A stretch of 64,000 nt of DNA, taken from assembly GCF_002968015.1 (NCBI RefSeq), contig NZ_PUIP01000004.1:310001-374000 (forward strand). The letters run 5' to 3'. The position numbers and the translations under genes are program-made. The notes beneath the pieces were generated by a model. It was given only the letters and a program-made list of their open reading frames with translations. It ran no database searches and was not told where the DNA came from. The stretch comes from Massilia phosphatilytica (GTDB lineage: Bacteria > Pseudomonadota > Gammaproteobacteria > Burkholderiales > Burkholderiaceae_D). This document shows, in pieces, positions 24,909 to 33,747 of the stretch (positions are counted from its first letter, which is position 1; each line of letters starts with the position of its first letter).

Positions 24909-25676
24909 TTATTGTGCCGGTGGCTGGGGTTGGCTATCCACGACACCCGGCATGTCCTGCGTCTGGCGCGGGAACTTGCCCTTCAGCGCGTCCACGCCAG
25001 CCTGCGGATGGGCGAGCGGTTTCAGGTCGGTACGCGCACGGCGCCGCTCGCCCGTGTGGACCTTCAGGCGCGTGTCGCGTTCTTCGAGCATGTTGGGCAG
25101 CAGCTCGCCGTCGCGGCTGAACGACCACCCGAGCATCGGCGCACCCAGCGGCAGCGCGTCGCCCGGCTTGCCGTTCGCTCCCGTATTCCACACGTGCCAC
25201 GTCTTGCCGTAGCTGTTCATCTTTTTCTTCATCAGCGCATGTTCGGCCGCCTCGGGCAGGCCGGGCGCGACCAGGAAACCGCTGAGGATCTCACCGTTGT
25301 GCGGGTGCCAGTACTGGCGTTCTTCCGGCGGTAGCCGGCCGTAGAGCTTTTCCGAGATGATGTACTCGATGCCGTTCAGGTTCGCGGTGCGCGTATTGCC
25401 GTCGAACAGGGCGCACTGCGCGAGGTCTTCATTGACCTGGCGGCAGAAATGATGCGCCTCGACCTGCATCTCGGGATGGTCCTTCATCGGGTGGAAGCCG
25501 TTCAGGTAGATGTCGAATCCGGCCAGCGGCGCATTGCCCTGCAAGAGTTTCGCGCCCGATTCGAGCGCGCGCGTGTCGCCGGCTTTCGGGGCGCCGGCGG
25601 GCTGCGTGCGCTGGGCGGCGGTGCTCGCGCCGATCAGGCAGCCGGCCAGGCCGGCCACGATACGTAGGGTGATCAT
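24909..25676 (-). CDS. exported DUF1264 (oil-body-associated-protein-like) protein
   Basis: Protein of 255 residues with a signal peptide at about 1-20 (MITLRIVAGLAGCLIGASTA). The DUF1264 core is recognised from GFDIYLNGFHPMKDHPEMQVEAHH, the NGIEYIISEKLY segment and RQYWHPHNGEILSG. The family is found in bacteria, fungi and plants, and its biochemical role is unsettled. A strong SD (AAGGAGG) precedes the ATG at 25674-25676, which decides the start; the open frame upstream lacks any such signal. It lies behind the bigR promoter patch and is not part of that operon's logic. Confidence 0.87.
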   Translation of the reverse strand: MITLRIVAGLAGCLIGASTAAQRTQPAGAPKAGDTRALESGAKLLQGNAPLAGFDIYLNGFHPMKDHPEMQVEAHHFCRQVNEDLAQCALFDGNTRTANLNGIEYIISEKLYGRLPPEERQYWHPHNGEILSGFLVAPGLPEAAEHALMKKKMNSYGKTWHVWNTGANGKPGDALPLGAPMLGWSFSRDGELLPNMLEERDTRLKVHTGERRRARTDLKPLAHPQAGVDALKGKFPRQTQDMPGVVDSQPQPPAQ

Positions 25677-25728
25677 GCAACCTCCTTCGTGGATAGGATC
25701 GTGAAACGGGTCGCCGGTTCCGCCCGGA

Positions 25729-27033
25729 TCAGGTGCGTTCCAGCGGGGCGGCGAGCAGCCGGTCGATGCGGTTGCCATCCATGTCGACGACTTCGAACCG
25801 CCAGCCTTCCCAGTCCAGCCGGTCGCCCGCGCGCGGGATCACGGCTAGCTGGTACAGCATGAAGCCGGCCAGCGTGTGGTAGGCGCCGCTGTCCTCGTCG
25901 GGGAACTCGATGTCGGCGCCGGTGAGATAGCGGAAGCGGTCGAGCACCATGCCGCCGTCGACGAACCAGCTGCCGTCCTCGCGCCGGACGGCATCGGGCT
26001 GGCCGTGGTCGCTGGTCGGCGTGACGTCGCCCACGAGCGCGCTCATCACGTCCGTCAGCGTGATCATGCCCTGGATGTCGCCGTATTCGTCCACGACCAT
26101 CGCCAGTTCCGCATGGTGCTGCTTGAGCTGTTCGAGCAGGTCGATGGCACTGCTCGATTCGGGCACGTACAGGATCGTCTCGAGGGCCGCGCCGATGTCG
26201 ATGCCGGCCAGCGACTGCGTGCGGATCGCCTGGCCGAACAGGTTGCGCGCGCGCACGATGCCGAGCACCTGCGAACGGTCGCCACGGTAGACGGGGAAGC
26301 GGCTGTACGGCGATTCCGCGATGCGCGCGAGGTTGCGGGCCAAAGGCTGGTCGAGGTCGAGGAACTCCAGGTCGACCCGGGGCGTCATCAGCGCGCGCAA
26401 ATGCCAGTCGTCGAGCCGCAGGGCGCGCGCGGCGATGTCGTATTCGGCCTTTTCGAAGACGCCCGCGTCCGCGCTTTCCTTGATCATGCCGGTCACGTCT
26501 TCCTCGGTCGGCGTCTCGTCCTTGTGGTGGTGCATGCCGAGCACGCGCATGATGCCGTCCGTCGTCATCGCGAGCAGCCGGACGAACGGGTGCGCGAGGC
26601 GCGCCATGAATTGCAGCGGGCGCGCGATCATGGCCGCCATCGTTTCCGGATACAGCATCGCAATGCGCTTGGGCACCAGTTCGCCCAGCACGATCGAGAC
26701 GAACGTGATGCCGGCCACGACGATCGCCAGCGCGACGGGTCGCGCATAGCCGTCCGGCATGCCGATACCGGCGAGCGCCGGCGTCAGGCGCGCCGTCAGC
26801 GACGCTTCGCCGAACGCGCCGTTGAAGATGCCGATGAGGGTGATGCCCACCTGCACGGTGGAGAGGAGGCGGCTCGGATCGTCATGCAGGGCGAGCGCAG
26901 TGCCGGCCCCGCGCCGGCCTTCGCCCGCCATTCTTTCCAGGCGCAGGCGCTTGGCCGACACGACGGCGAGCTCCGACATGGAGAACACGCCGTTGAGCAG
27001 GATGAGGGCGAGGATGATGACCACGTCGACCAT
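25729..27033 (-). CDS. CNNM/CorC (HlyC) family membrane protein with CBS domains
   Basis: Protein of 434 residues. The N-terminal CNNM membrane domain (about 1-180, three to four helices) includes FSMSELAVVSAKRLRLE and VLGELVPKRIA. A CBS pair spans about 205-325 (LMTPRVDLEFLD; AMVVDEYGDIQGMITL), and a C-terminal CorC/HlyC domain follows at about 345-430. Members export magnesium or cobalt or modulate such transport; older names call them hemolysins. It stands between the DUF1264 gene and hmgA on the same strand with about 50-80 bp on each side. Confidence 0.92.
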   Translation of the reverse strand: MVDVVIILALILLNGVFSMSELAVVSAKRLRLERMAGEGRRGAGTALALHDDPSRLLSTVQVGITLIGIFNGAFGEASLTARLTPALAGIGMPDGYARPVALAIVVAGITFVSIVLGELVPKRIAMLYPETMAAMIARPLQFMARLAHPFVRLLAMTTDGIMRVLGMHHHKDETPTEEDVTGMIKESADAGVFEKAEYDIAARALRLDDWHLRALMTPRVDLEFLDLDQPLARNLARIAESPYSRFPVYRGDRSQVLGIVRARNLFGQAIRTQSLAGIDIGAALETILYVPESSSAIDLLEQLKQHHAELAMVVDEYGDIQGMITLTDVMSALVGDVTPTSDHGQPDAVRREDGSWFVDGGMVLDRFRYLTGADIEFPDEDSGAYHTLAGFMLYQLAVIPRAGDRLDWEGWRFEVVDMDGNRIDRLLAAPLERT

Positions 27034-27115
27034 GCGAAACCCATGTGAGCCGGTTGGGGCTCATGATCGCATGAGGGAATCGGACGCAGTCGCACAAAAG
27101 CCGGCCAGGGGACGA

Positions 27116-28417
27116 TCAAGGCTTTGCCGGATTGAAATGCTTCGCAATCCCCGCCCAGCAATCCTGGTAATGGCCCTGCAACTGCGGCGATCGCAGCGCA
27201 TAGGGCGTCGCGACCAGCGGATTGCGGGTCTCGAACATGAACGCCATCGTGTCCGTGACCTTGTGCGGCCGGCTCGTGTCGGCGCTGCTCGCCTTGTCGA
27301 ACGTGGCCGCGTCCGGGCCATGGCCGCTCATGCAATTGTGCAGGCTCGCGCCGCCCGGGACGAAACCTTCCGCCTTGGCATCGTACGCACCATGCACGAG
27401 TCCCATGAATTCGCTCGCGACATTGCGGTGGAACCAGGGTGGGCGGAACGTGTCCTCGCCGGCCAGCCAACGGGGCGGGAAGATGACGAAGTCCAGCGTG
27501 TCGACGCCGGGCGTGTCCGACGGCGCCTGCAGCACGAGGAAGATCGACGGGTCCGGGTGGTCGTAGCTGATCGAGCCGATCGTGTTGAAGTGGCGCAGGT
27601 CGTACTTGTATGGCGCATAGTTGCCGTGCCAGGCGACGACGTCCAGCGGCGAATGCCGGATCTGCGCGCGCCACAGGTTGCCGCCGAACTTCGCGACCAG
27701 TTCGAAATCGCCTTCGACGTCTTCGTAGCGCGCGACGGGCGTGAGGAAATCGCGCGGATTCGCGAGGCCGTTAGAGCCGATCGGGCCCAGGTCCGGCAGG
27801 CGGAGCAGGGCGCCGAAGTTCTCGCAGACATAACCCCGTGCGTCCCCGTCCGGCAGGTCGATGGTAAAACGCACGCCGCGCGGGATCACGGCGATTTCCT
27901 GCGGTTCGACCTCGACGAGGCCGAATTCCGTGGCGATGGCGAGGCGCCCCTGCTGCGGCACGATCAGCATCTCGCCGTCGGCCGAATAGAAATAGCGCCC
28001 GCGCATCGAGCGGTTCGCCGCGTAGAGATGGATCGCACAGCCGGACATCGCGGCCGGCGCGCCGTTGCCAGCCATCGTCACGAGGCCGTCGATGAAGTCG
28101 GTGGGCGCATCCGGGATCGGCAGCGGGCTCCAGCGCATCTGGTTCGGCGACGCCATGCCGTCGAAGCCGGCCGCGATGCGGCCATTGCCCATCGGTTCGA
28201 ACGTCCCGTGCATGGCGGCCGGGCGGATGCGGTACAGCCAGGAGCGGCGGTTGTGGCTGCGCGGGGCCGTGAAGGCCGTGCCGGACAATTGTTCCGCGTA
28301 CAGGCCGTAGGCGACGCGCTGCGGCGAATTGCGGTGTGCCGGCAGGGCGCCGGGCAGGGCCTCCGTCGCGAATTCGTTGGCGAAGCCGGACATGTAGCGG
28401 TCAGTCGAAGCAGTCAA
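27116..28417 (-). CDS. hmgA: homogentisate 1,2-dioxygenase
   Basis: Ring-cleaving iron enzyme of tyrosine and phenylalanine breakdown, turning homogentisate into maleylacetoacetate. The 433-residue length and the N-terminus [19 protein letters not shown] are family-typical. The C-terminal iron region is present: [20 protein letters not shown] and the following SEFMGLVHG supply His and Glu ligands, and GHGPD follows. The gene is divergent from a LysR regulator, on whose other side lies hpd, the enzyme that makes homogentisate. Maleylacetoacetate isomerase and fumarylacetoacetase are not in the window. Confidence 0.96.
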   Translation of the reverse strand: MTASTDRYMSGFANEFATEALPGALPAHRNSPQRVAYGLYAEQLSGTAFTAPRSHNRRSWLYRIRPAAMHGTFEPMGNGRIAAGFDGMASPNQMRWSPLPIPDAPTDFIDGLVTMAGNGAPAAMSGCAIHLYAANRSMRGRYFYSADGEMLIVPQQGRLAIATEFGLVEVEPQEIAVIPRGVRFTIDLPDGDARGYVCENFGALLRLPDLGPIGSNGLANPRDFLTPVARYEDVEGDFELVAKFGGNLWRAQIRHSPLDVVAWHGNYAPYKYDLRHFNTIGSISYDHPDPSIFLVLQAPSDTPGVDTLDFVIFPPRWLAGEDTFRPPWFHRNVASEFMGLVHGAYDAKAEGFVPGGASLHNCMSGHGPDAATFDKASSADTSRPHKVTDTMAFMFETRNPLVATPYALRSPQLQGHYQDCWAGIAKHFNPAKP

Positions 28418-28482
28418 GGGTCTCTCCAGATGCGTGGCGTTTATGACACTGTAGAGGAGTCGAGTCAGTTTTACGAGATGAA

Positions 28483-28494
28483 TACAAAAATGTA
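28483..28494. promoter_or_regulatory. small palindrome in the hmgA-LysR divergent promoter
   Basis: TACA-AAAA-TGTA lies in the AT-rich 111-bp spacer between hmgA and the LysR gene. It has the size and T-N10-A spacing of a half LysR box and would be a natural site for the neighbouring regulator. Confidence 0.35.
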
Positions 28495-28528
28495 GACTAT
28501 TTAGAACATCAATAACCCTATCTCGCGC

Positions 28529-29434
28529 ATGATCGAACCCTCTAGCATCGACCTGAATCTGTTATCGGTATTCCAGGAGGTCTACCGCGAACGCCAGATC
28601 TCGGCCGCCGCGCGCCGCCTGGGCCTGACGCAATCCGCTGTGAGCAATGCGCTGGCGCGGCTGCGGCGCACGTTCGGCGACGAGCTGTTCGTGCGCACGG
28701 CGCACGGCATGCAGCCGACGCCGCTTGCGCAGCAGATGGCCGAGCCGATCGGCGCCGCGATGGTCCAGGTGGCACTGGCCCTGTCGCAGCGCAGCCGCTT
28801 CGACCCGGCCACGAGCGGCCGCCGCTTCACCGTGGCGATGACGGACGTGGGCGAGGTGTACTTCATGCCAGTGCTGATCGAGCGCTGCCGCGCCGGTGCC
28901 CCGAACGTGGAGATCGCGTCGGTCCGGGCGAACGGGCTGACCTTGAAGGACGACATGGAGACGGGCCGGGTGGACCTGGCCATCGGCGCGTTCGAGGACG
29001 TGTCGGACGCGCTGTACCACCGCGCGCTGTTCCGCCAGCGCTTCGTGAGCATGTTCCGCAAGGACCATCCGCTGGCGAAGGGCAAGGTGGACCTGGACCG
29101 GTTCGTGGCGGCGCCGCATTTGATCGTCGATGCGGCACAGAGTCCTTACGACCGGATCAATGGATTGCTGGAAAAGGCCGGGGTGACGGCCGGGGCCCGG
29201 TTCCGGGTGCCGCATTTCACCGCGGTGCCGTACATCGTCAGCACGAGCGAGCTGGTGGTGACGGTGCCGCAAAAACTGGCCGAAAGCGCGGCAAGCCCGT
29301 TCGGCCTGAAGTGGATCGAGCCGCCGCTCGCCCTGCCGACGTTGCAGACCAATGTCTTCTGGCACCGGCGCTTCAACCACGATCCCGGCATCCAGTGGCT
29401 GCGGGGACTGATTGCCGACGTGTTCGCGGAATGA
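28529..29434 (+). CDS. LysR family regulator of tyrosine catabolism (inferred)
   Basis: LysR-type regulator of 301 residues. The N-terminal winged helix-turn-helix spans about 8-66 ([32 protein letters not shown]). The substrate domain follows, starting near 95 ([17 protein letters not shown]). The TDVGE form of that segment recalls the PcaQ/NodD-like subgroup. It is divergent from hmgA and lies 52 bp upstream of hpd on the same strand, so control of both genes is likely; the effector, perhaps homogentisate or hydroxyphenylpyruvate, is a guess. Confidence 0.9.
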   Translation: MIEPSSIDLNLLSVFQEVYRERQISAAARRLGLTQSAVSNALARLRRTFGDELFVRTAHGMQPTPLAQQMAEPIGAAMVQVALALSQRSRFDPATSGRRFTVAMTDVGEVYFMPVLIERCRAGAPNVEIASVRANGLTLKDDMETGRVDLAIGAFEDVSDALYHRALFRQRFVSMFRKDHPLAKGKVDLDRFVAAPHLIVDAAQSPYDRINGLLEKAGVTAGARFRVPHFTAVPYIVSTSELVVTVPQKLAESAASPFGLKWIEPPLALPTLQTNVFWHRRFNHDPGIQWLRGLIADVFAE

Positions 29435-29486
29435 TAGGCGAGCGCGCCGGTAGGCGCGAACATTTTAATGAAAAGAGGAATAGACA

Positions 29487-30566
29487 ATGGCCGACCTGTT
29501 TGACAATCCGATGGGGCTGATGGGCTTCGAATTCGTGGAATTCGCGTCGCCCACCCCGGGCGTGCTGGAGCCGGTGTTCGAAGCGCTGGGCTTCACCAAA
29601 GTGGCCGTGCACCGCTCGAAGGACGTCGTGCTGTACCGCCAGGGCGACATCAACTTCATCGTCAACAACGAGCCGAAGAGCGCCGCCTATTACTTCGCGG
29701 CCGAGCACGGCCCGTCGGCCTGCGGCATGGCGTTCCGCGTCCAGAACGCGCACAAGGCCTATGCGCGCGCTTTGGAACTGGGCGCCCAGCCGCTGGACAT
29801 CCCGACCGGCCCGATGGAGCTGCGCCTGCCCGCCATCAAGGGCATCGGCGGCGCGCCGCTGTACCTGATCGACCGCTTCGAAGACGGCAAATCCATCTAC
29901 GACATCGACTTCGAATGGATCGATGGCACGGAACGCCATCCGGTCGGCCACGGCCTCAAAATCATCGACCACCTCACGCACAACGTCTACCGCGGCCGCA
30001 TGACCTACTGGGCCGGCTTCTACGAAAAACTGTTCAACTTCCGCGAGATCCGCTACTTCGACATCAAGGGCGAGTACACCGGCCTGACGTCGAAGGCGAT
30101 GACGGCGCCGGACGGCATGATCCGCATCCCGCTGAACGAGGAAGGCAAGGCGGGTGGCGGCCAGATCGAGGAATTCCTGCTCCAGTACAACGGCGAAGGC
30201 ATCCAGCACATCGCCCTGCTGACGGACGACATCTTCGCGACCGTCGACGGCCTGCGCGCCGCGGGCGTGCCGCTGATGAGCGCACCGCCGGCCACGTACT
30301 ACGAGATGCTGGAGTCCCGTCTTCCCGGTCACGGCCAGGACGTGGAAGCGCTCAAGGCGCGCGGGCTGCTCGTCGACGGGACGACCGAAGACGGCAACCA
30401 CCGGCTGCTGCTGCAGATCTTCTCCGAGACGCAGCTGGGACCCGTGTTCTTCGAATTCATCCAGCGCAAGGGCGACGAAGGCTTTGGTGAAGGTAACTTC
30501 AAGGCGCTGTTCGAGTCGATCGAGCGTGACCAGCTGCGCCGTGGGGCGCTGAAGACCGCCGCATAA
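29487..30566 (+). CDS. hpd: 4-hydroxyphenylpyruvate dioxygenase
   Basis: Converts 4-hydroxyphenylpyruvate to homogentisate with Fe(II), 359 residues. The three iron ligands are visible: a His in IDHLTHNV, a His in GIQHIALLT, and Glu323 in FFEFIQRKG. The glycine-rich loop near the C-terminus ([18 protein letters not shown]) is the family's closing helix. SD GAGGAA lies before the ATG. It forms the tyrosine pathway with hmgA; the LysR gene sits between them. Confidence 0.96.
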   Translation: MADLFDNPMGLMGFEFVEFASPTPGVLEPVFEALGFTKVAVHRSKDVVLYRQGDINFIVNNEPKSAAYYFAAEHGPSACGMAFRVQNAHKAYARALELGAQPLDIPTGPMELRLPAIKGIGGAPLYLIDRFEDGKSIYDIDFEWIDGTERHPVGHGLKIIDHLTHNVYRGRMTYWAGFYEKLFNFREIRYFDIKGEYTGLTSKAMTAPDGMIRIPLNEEGKAGGGQIEEFLLQYNGEGIQHIALLTDDIFATVDGLRAAGVPLMSAPPATYYEMLESRLPGHGQDVEALKARGLLVDGTTEDGNHRLLLQIFSETQLGPVFFEFIQRKGDEGFGEGNFKALFESIERDQLRRGALKTAA

Positions 30567-30577
30567 CCGTGATCGAC

Positions 30578-30602
30578 ATGGTGGGCACGCCGTGCCCGCC
30601 AT
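30578..30602 (+). terminator. hairpin behind hpd, terminator-like without a strong U-tract
   Basis: ATGGTGGGCACG and CGTGCCCGCCAT pair almost perfectly (one mismatch) around a one-base centre, 11 bp after the hpd stop. No run of T follows, so it may act as a processing or Rho-assisted end, or be a repeat element. Confidence 0.45.
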
Positions 30603-30628
30603 GCTCAGCTAAAATCCTCATGTTTTCA

Positions 30629-30656
30629 GGGTGTTAAGCAATTCTTGCGAACACCC
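30629..30656. other. strong hairpin in the hpd-porin spacer
   Basis: GGGTGTT at 30629-30635 pairs with AACACCC at 30650-30656. A further GCAA/TTGC pair inside leaves a three-base loop. It has no U-tract and lies about 190 bp before the porin start, so it could be an upstream operator or a leader structure. Confidence 0.5.
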
Positions 30657-30842
30657 GTGCACTTCGTTTCCAGACAGATATCCGAGTGTTGCGCGCCCGT
30701 CTCATTCCACCGTTTTCCGTACATTTTTCCACGAATTTGTAACCAGAAGGTTCTGGCTCGGCATTAGAATTTCCGTACGGCATCACTGCCTACCGACTTT
30801 CAACATCGGCACCACCGCCGATCACAACCGATCCCAGAGACC

Positions 30843-31673
30843 ATGAGCACCCGACACCGACCGGCCGTGTGGCCGACCCGGCGCCTTGCCCCGTTGACCT
30901 TCCTGCTGCTGGCGGCCGCCCCGTGCGTGCATGCCGGCGAAGCCGACGCTCCGCTGACGGCGGAGGCGCCCGCCGCCGACAACGCGCTGAGCGCGACCGT
31001 GTCCGTCAGCTCGCAATACATCTCGCGCGGCATCCGCCAGACGTGGGGCGGGCCCGCCGCGATGGCCAGCGTCGACTACGCGCATCCGAGCGGCTGGTCG
31101 GCCGGCACGTCCGTCATCAACGTGAGCGACAAGTTCATCGAGAGCGGCGCCGTGGAATGGGACCTGTACGGCGGCTACAGCGGCAACGCGGGACCGGTCG
31201 GCTGGTCCGCGATGGTCTACTGGTACAAGTACCCGGGCGCGCGCATCAGCGCGACGGACACGGCGTTCGACTACGGCGAACTGTCCGCCGGCCTGACGTG
31301 GAAGACGCTGTACGCCCGCTACAACTACACGTTCAGCCGCGACTTCTTCGGCATCGAGAACGCCCGCGGCACCGGTTACCTGGACGTCGGCGCCGACCAG
31401 CCGCTGACGAAGTCGCTCACGTTGAACCTGCACGCCGGCGACGGCCGCGTGGCCGGCCGCGGCAACGGGATCTGGGACTGGCGCGACCTGAAGGCCGGCC
31501 TGACCCACAAGCTCGAAGACGGCTGGACCGTCGCCCTGAACTACACCCGTGCCATCGGCGCGACCGGCGTCTACGACCGCTACACGACGGGCGTCCCGCG
31601 CGCCGACGGCCGCCTGGCCGTGGCCAACGTGGCGCGCCGCGCCGTCGTGCTGTCGCTGACCCGCAAATTCTGA
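30843..31673 (+). CDS. TorF-type outer-membrane porin
   Basis: Outer-membrane beta-barrel protein of 276 residues, with a signal peptide ending near VHA at about 31-32. The N-terminal strand region [21 protein letters not shown] is diagnostic for the TorF (Gcw_chp) family. The alternating strands and the C-terminal VLSLTRKF, ending in phenylalanine, fit insertion by the Bam machinery. The substrate is unknown. The chemoreceptor gene begins only 14 bp later, so the two are very probably co-transcribed. Confidence 0.9.
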   Translation: MSTRHRPAVWPTRRLAPLTFLLLAAAPCVHAGEADAPLTAEAPAADNALSATVSVSSQYISRGIRQTWGGPAAMASVDYAHPSGWSAGTSVINVSDKFIESGAVEWDLYGGYSGNAGPVGWSAMVYWYKYPGARISATDTAFDYGELSAGLTWKTLYARYNYTFSRDFFGIENARGTGYLDVGADQPLTKSLTLNLHAGDGRVAGRGNGIWDWRDLKAGLTHKLEDGWTVALNYTRAIGATGVYDRYTTGVPRADGRLAVANVARRAVVLSLTRKF

Positions 31674-31687
31674 TCCGAGGAGAAACA

Positions 31688-33694
31688 ATGAGTCGCAATC
31701 CCCTGTCGTCGCTGTCGCTGACCGCCAAGATCTGCGCGACGGCCACCACGCTCGTCGTGCTGAGCCTCGCGGTCACGTCGGCCGTCATCGCCGTGCGCAG
31801 CAGCGACACCGCCGAGGATGCAAGCATGCACCAGGCCCGCACGTCCGCACGCGAAGCCGCCGCCGCCGTGCAGGCGCAGATCGGCACCAAGCTGGGCGCC
31901 GTCACGAACCTGGCGGCCGGCATGGGCGCGCTGCGCGAAGCCGATATCGCGCCGACACGGCCGCAGGTGGCCGCCATGACGCAGGCGACGCTGCGCAATT
32001 CGGGCGACTTCATCGGCAGCGCCGTGACGTTCGAGCCGAATGCGCTGGACGGCAAGGACGCGGACTTCGCCGGCAAGCCCCCCGAATACGATGCGTCGGG
32101 CCGCTACATGCCGTACTACACCCGCAACGCGGACGGTACCGTGCACGTGGAGCCGATCGTGTTCCCGACCACCCCGGGCGCCAACGACTGGTACGACATC
32201 CCGAAGGCCACGCGCAAGGTGTACTTCACGGAGCCGTACGCTTACCCGATCAACGGCAAGGACGTCATGATGGCGTCGCTGGTCGCGCCGATCCTCGCCA
32301 AGGGCGAGTTCCGCGGCACGGCCAGCGCCGATTTCCAGCTGACGCACCTGGGCGAGATCCTCGGCAAGATCAAGGTCGTCGAAGGCGGGCGCCTGGCGCT
32401 CGTGTCGAACGGCGGCCTGTATGCGAGCCACCCCGACGGGGCCAGGAACGGCAAGAAGGCCGACGACCTGCCCCCCGCCGCGCTGGCCGCCGTGCGCGCC
32501 GGCCAGACCTATGAATACATCGACGGCGCCGGCATCGTGCACCTGCTGCAGCCGCTGCGCCTGCATCCGGACATCGCGCCGTGGGCCGTGAAACTGTCGT
32601 TCCCGCACGCCGTCGCGACGGCCAGCGCACGCAAGCTGATGGGCTATTCGCTGTTCGCGTCGCTGATCTGCGCCGTCGTCGCGGCCATCGTGATGGTGAC
32701 CGTGCAGCGCCGCCTGACCCGTCCGTTGCGTGTCCTCGGTGCCACGATGACGGACCTCGCCAGCGGCAACGCCGACCTGAACGCCCGCCTGGACGCGACG
32801 GGCCGCGACGAGCTGGCGCTGATCGCCGCCGGCTTCAACGGCTTCGTCACCAAGATCCAGCAGGTGCTGGTGCAGGTGCGCGCGAGCGCCGGCAGCGTGG
32901 CCGCCGCGAGCGTCGAGATCAGCCAGGGCAATATGGACCTGTCCGGCCGCACCGAGCAGCAGGCCGGTGCACTGGAAGAGACGGCGGCCTCGATGGAGCA
33001 ACTGACGTCGACCGTCAGGCAGAACGCCGACAATGCGCGCCAGGCGAACCAGCTCGCGCTGTCCGCATCGGAGACCGCCCGCCGCGGCGGTGACGTCGTG
33101 GCCGAAGTCGTGGAGACGATGGCCGCCATCGACACCGCGTCGCGCAAGGTCGTCGACATCATCGGCGTCATCGACAGCATCGCGTTCCAGACCAACATCC
33201 TCGCGCTGAACGCGGCCGTCGAAGCGGCGCGCGCCGGCGAGCAGGGTCGCGGCTTCGCCGTCGTCGCGTCCGAGGTGCGGGCGCTGGCCCAGCGCAGCGC
33301 CGCTGCCGCAAAGGAGATCAAGACCCTGATTGGCGACGCGTCCGGCAAGGTGGAAGCGGGCAGCGCGCTCGTGCAGGATGCGGGCCGCACGATGCACGAC
33401 GTCGTCACGAGGGTGCGCCAGGTGAGCGACATCGTGGCCGAGATCACGGCCGCCAGCGCGGAGCAGAGCACGGGCATCGGACAGGTCAACCAGGCCATCG
33501 TGCAGATGGACGGCACGACCCAGCAGAACGCGGCCCTCGTCGAAGAAGCGGCCGCCGCGGCGGACAGCCTGCAGCAGCAGGCAGACCTGCTCGTGTCGCT
33601 GGTGGGCCAGTTCAAGCTCGATGGCGCGGCCACGGCGCCGGCGCGTCCGGCCCTCGGCGTGCAGGTGTCGCGGCAGGCGCTGGCCGCAGCATAA
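31688..33694 (+). CDS. methyl-accepting chemotaxis protein with a dCACHE-type sensor
   Basis: Chemoreceptor of 668 residues. The first membrane helix is at about 13-35. A periplasmic sensor of some 260 residues with double-Cache character follows ([31 protein letters not shown]). The second helix is at about 315-340, a HAMP domain at about 340-395, and the methyl-accepting tip is [20 protein letters not shown]. No C-terminal CheR/CheB pentapeptide is seen. The start at 31688 has GAGGAG ahead of it; the open frame runs further upstream only as a shadow of the porin gene. Co-transcription with the porin suggests the same ligand crosses the outer membrane and is sensed. Confidence 0.94.
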   Translation: MSRNPLSSLSLTAKICATATTLVVLSLAVTSAVIAVRSSDTAEDASMHQARTSAREAAAAVQAQIGTKLGAVTNLAAGMGALREADIAPTRPQVAAMTQATLRNSGDFIGSAVTFEPNALDGKDADFAGKPPEYDASGRYMPYYTRNADGTVHVEPIVFPTTPGANDWYDIPKATRKVYFTEPYAYPINGKDVMMASLVAPILAKGEFRGTASADFQLTHLGEILGKIKVVEGGRLALVSNGGLYASHPDGARNGKKADDLPPAALAAVRAGQTYEYIDGAGIVHLLQPLRLHPDIAPWAVKLSFPHAVATASARKLMGYSLFASLICAVVAAIVMVTVQRRLTRPLRVLGATMTDLASGNADLNARLDATGRDELALIAAGFNGFVTKIQQVLVQVRASAGSVAAASVEISQGNMDLSGRTEQQAGALEETAASMEQLTSTVRQNADNARQANQLALSASETARRGGDVVAEVVETMAAIDTASRKVVDIIGVIDSIAFQTNILALNAAVEAARAGEQGRGFAVVASEVRALAQRSAAAAKEIKTLIGDASGKVEAGSALVQDAGRTMHDVVTRVRQVSDIVAEITAASAEQSTGIGQVNQAIVQMDGTTQQNAALVEEAAAAADSLQQQADLLVSLVGQFKLDGAATAPARPALGVQVSRQALAAA

Positions 33695-33702
33695 AGGGCC
33701 GG

Positions 33703-33746
33703 GCTGGGCTACACTTCCGGGTCCACGATCCGGAGGAAAGCCCAGC
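33703..33746 (+). promoter_or_regulatory. nested hairpin covering the ribosome binding site of the NlpC/P60 gene
   Basis: GCTGGGCT (33703-33710) pairs with AGCCCAGC (33739-33746) and TCCGG (33716-33720) with CCGGA (33730-33734). The SD GGAGG at 33732-33736 lies within the 3' side, one base from the ATG at 33748. It starts 8 bp after the chemoreceptor stop. It could end that transcript or hide the SD; no U-tract follows. Confidence 0.5.
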
Positions 33747-33747
33747 A

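Noticed and set aside
30869..31687. Upstream extension of the chemoreceptor frame giving 941 residues
   Set aside because: Shadow of the porin gene; the ATG at 31688 has a strong SD and the expected membrane helix.
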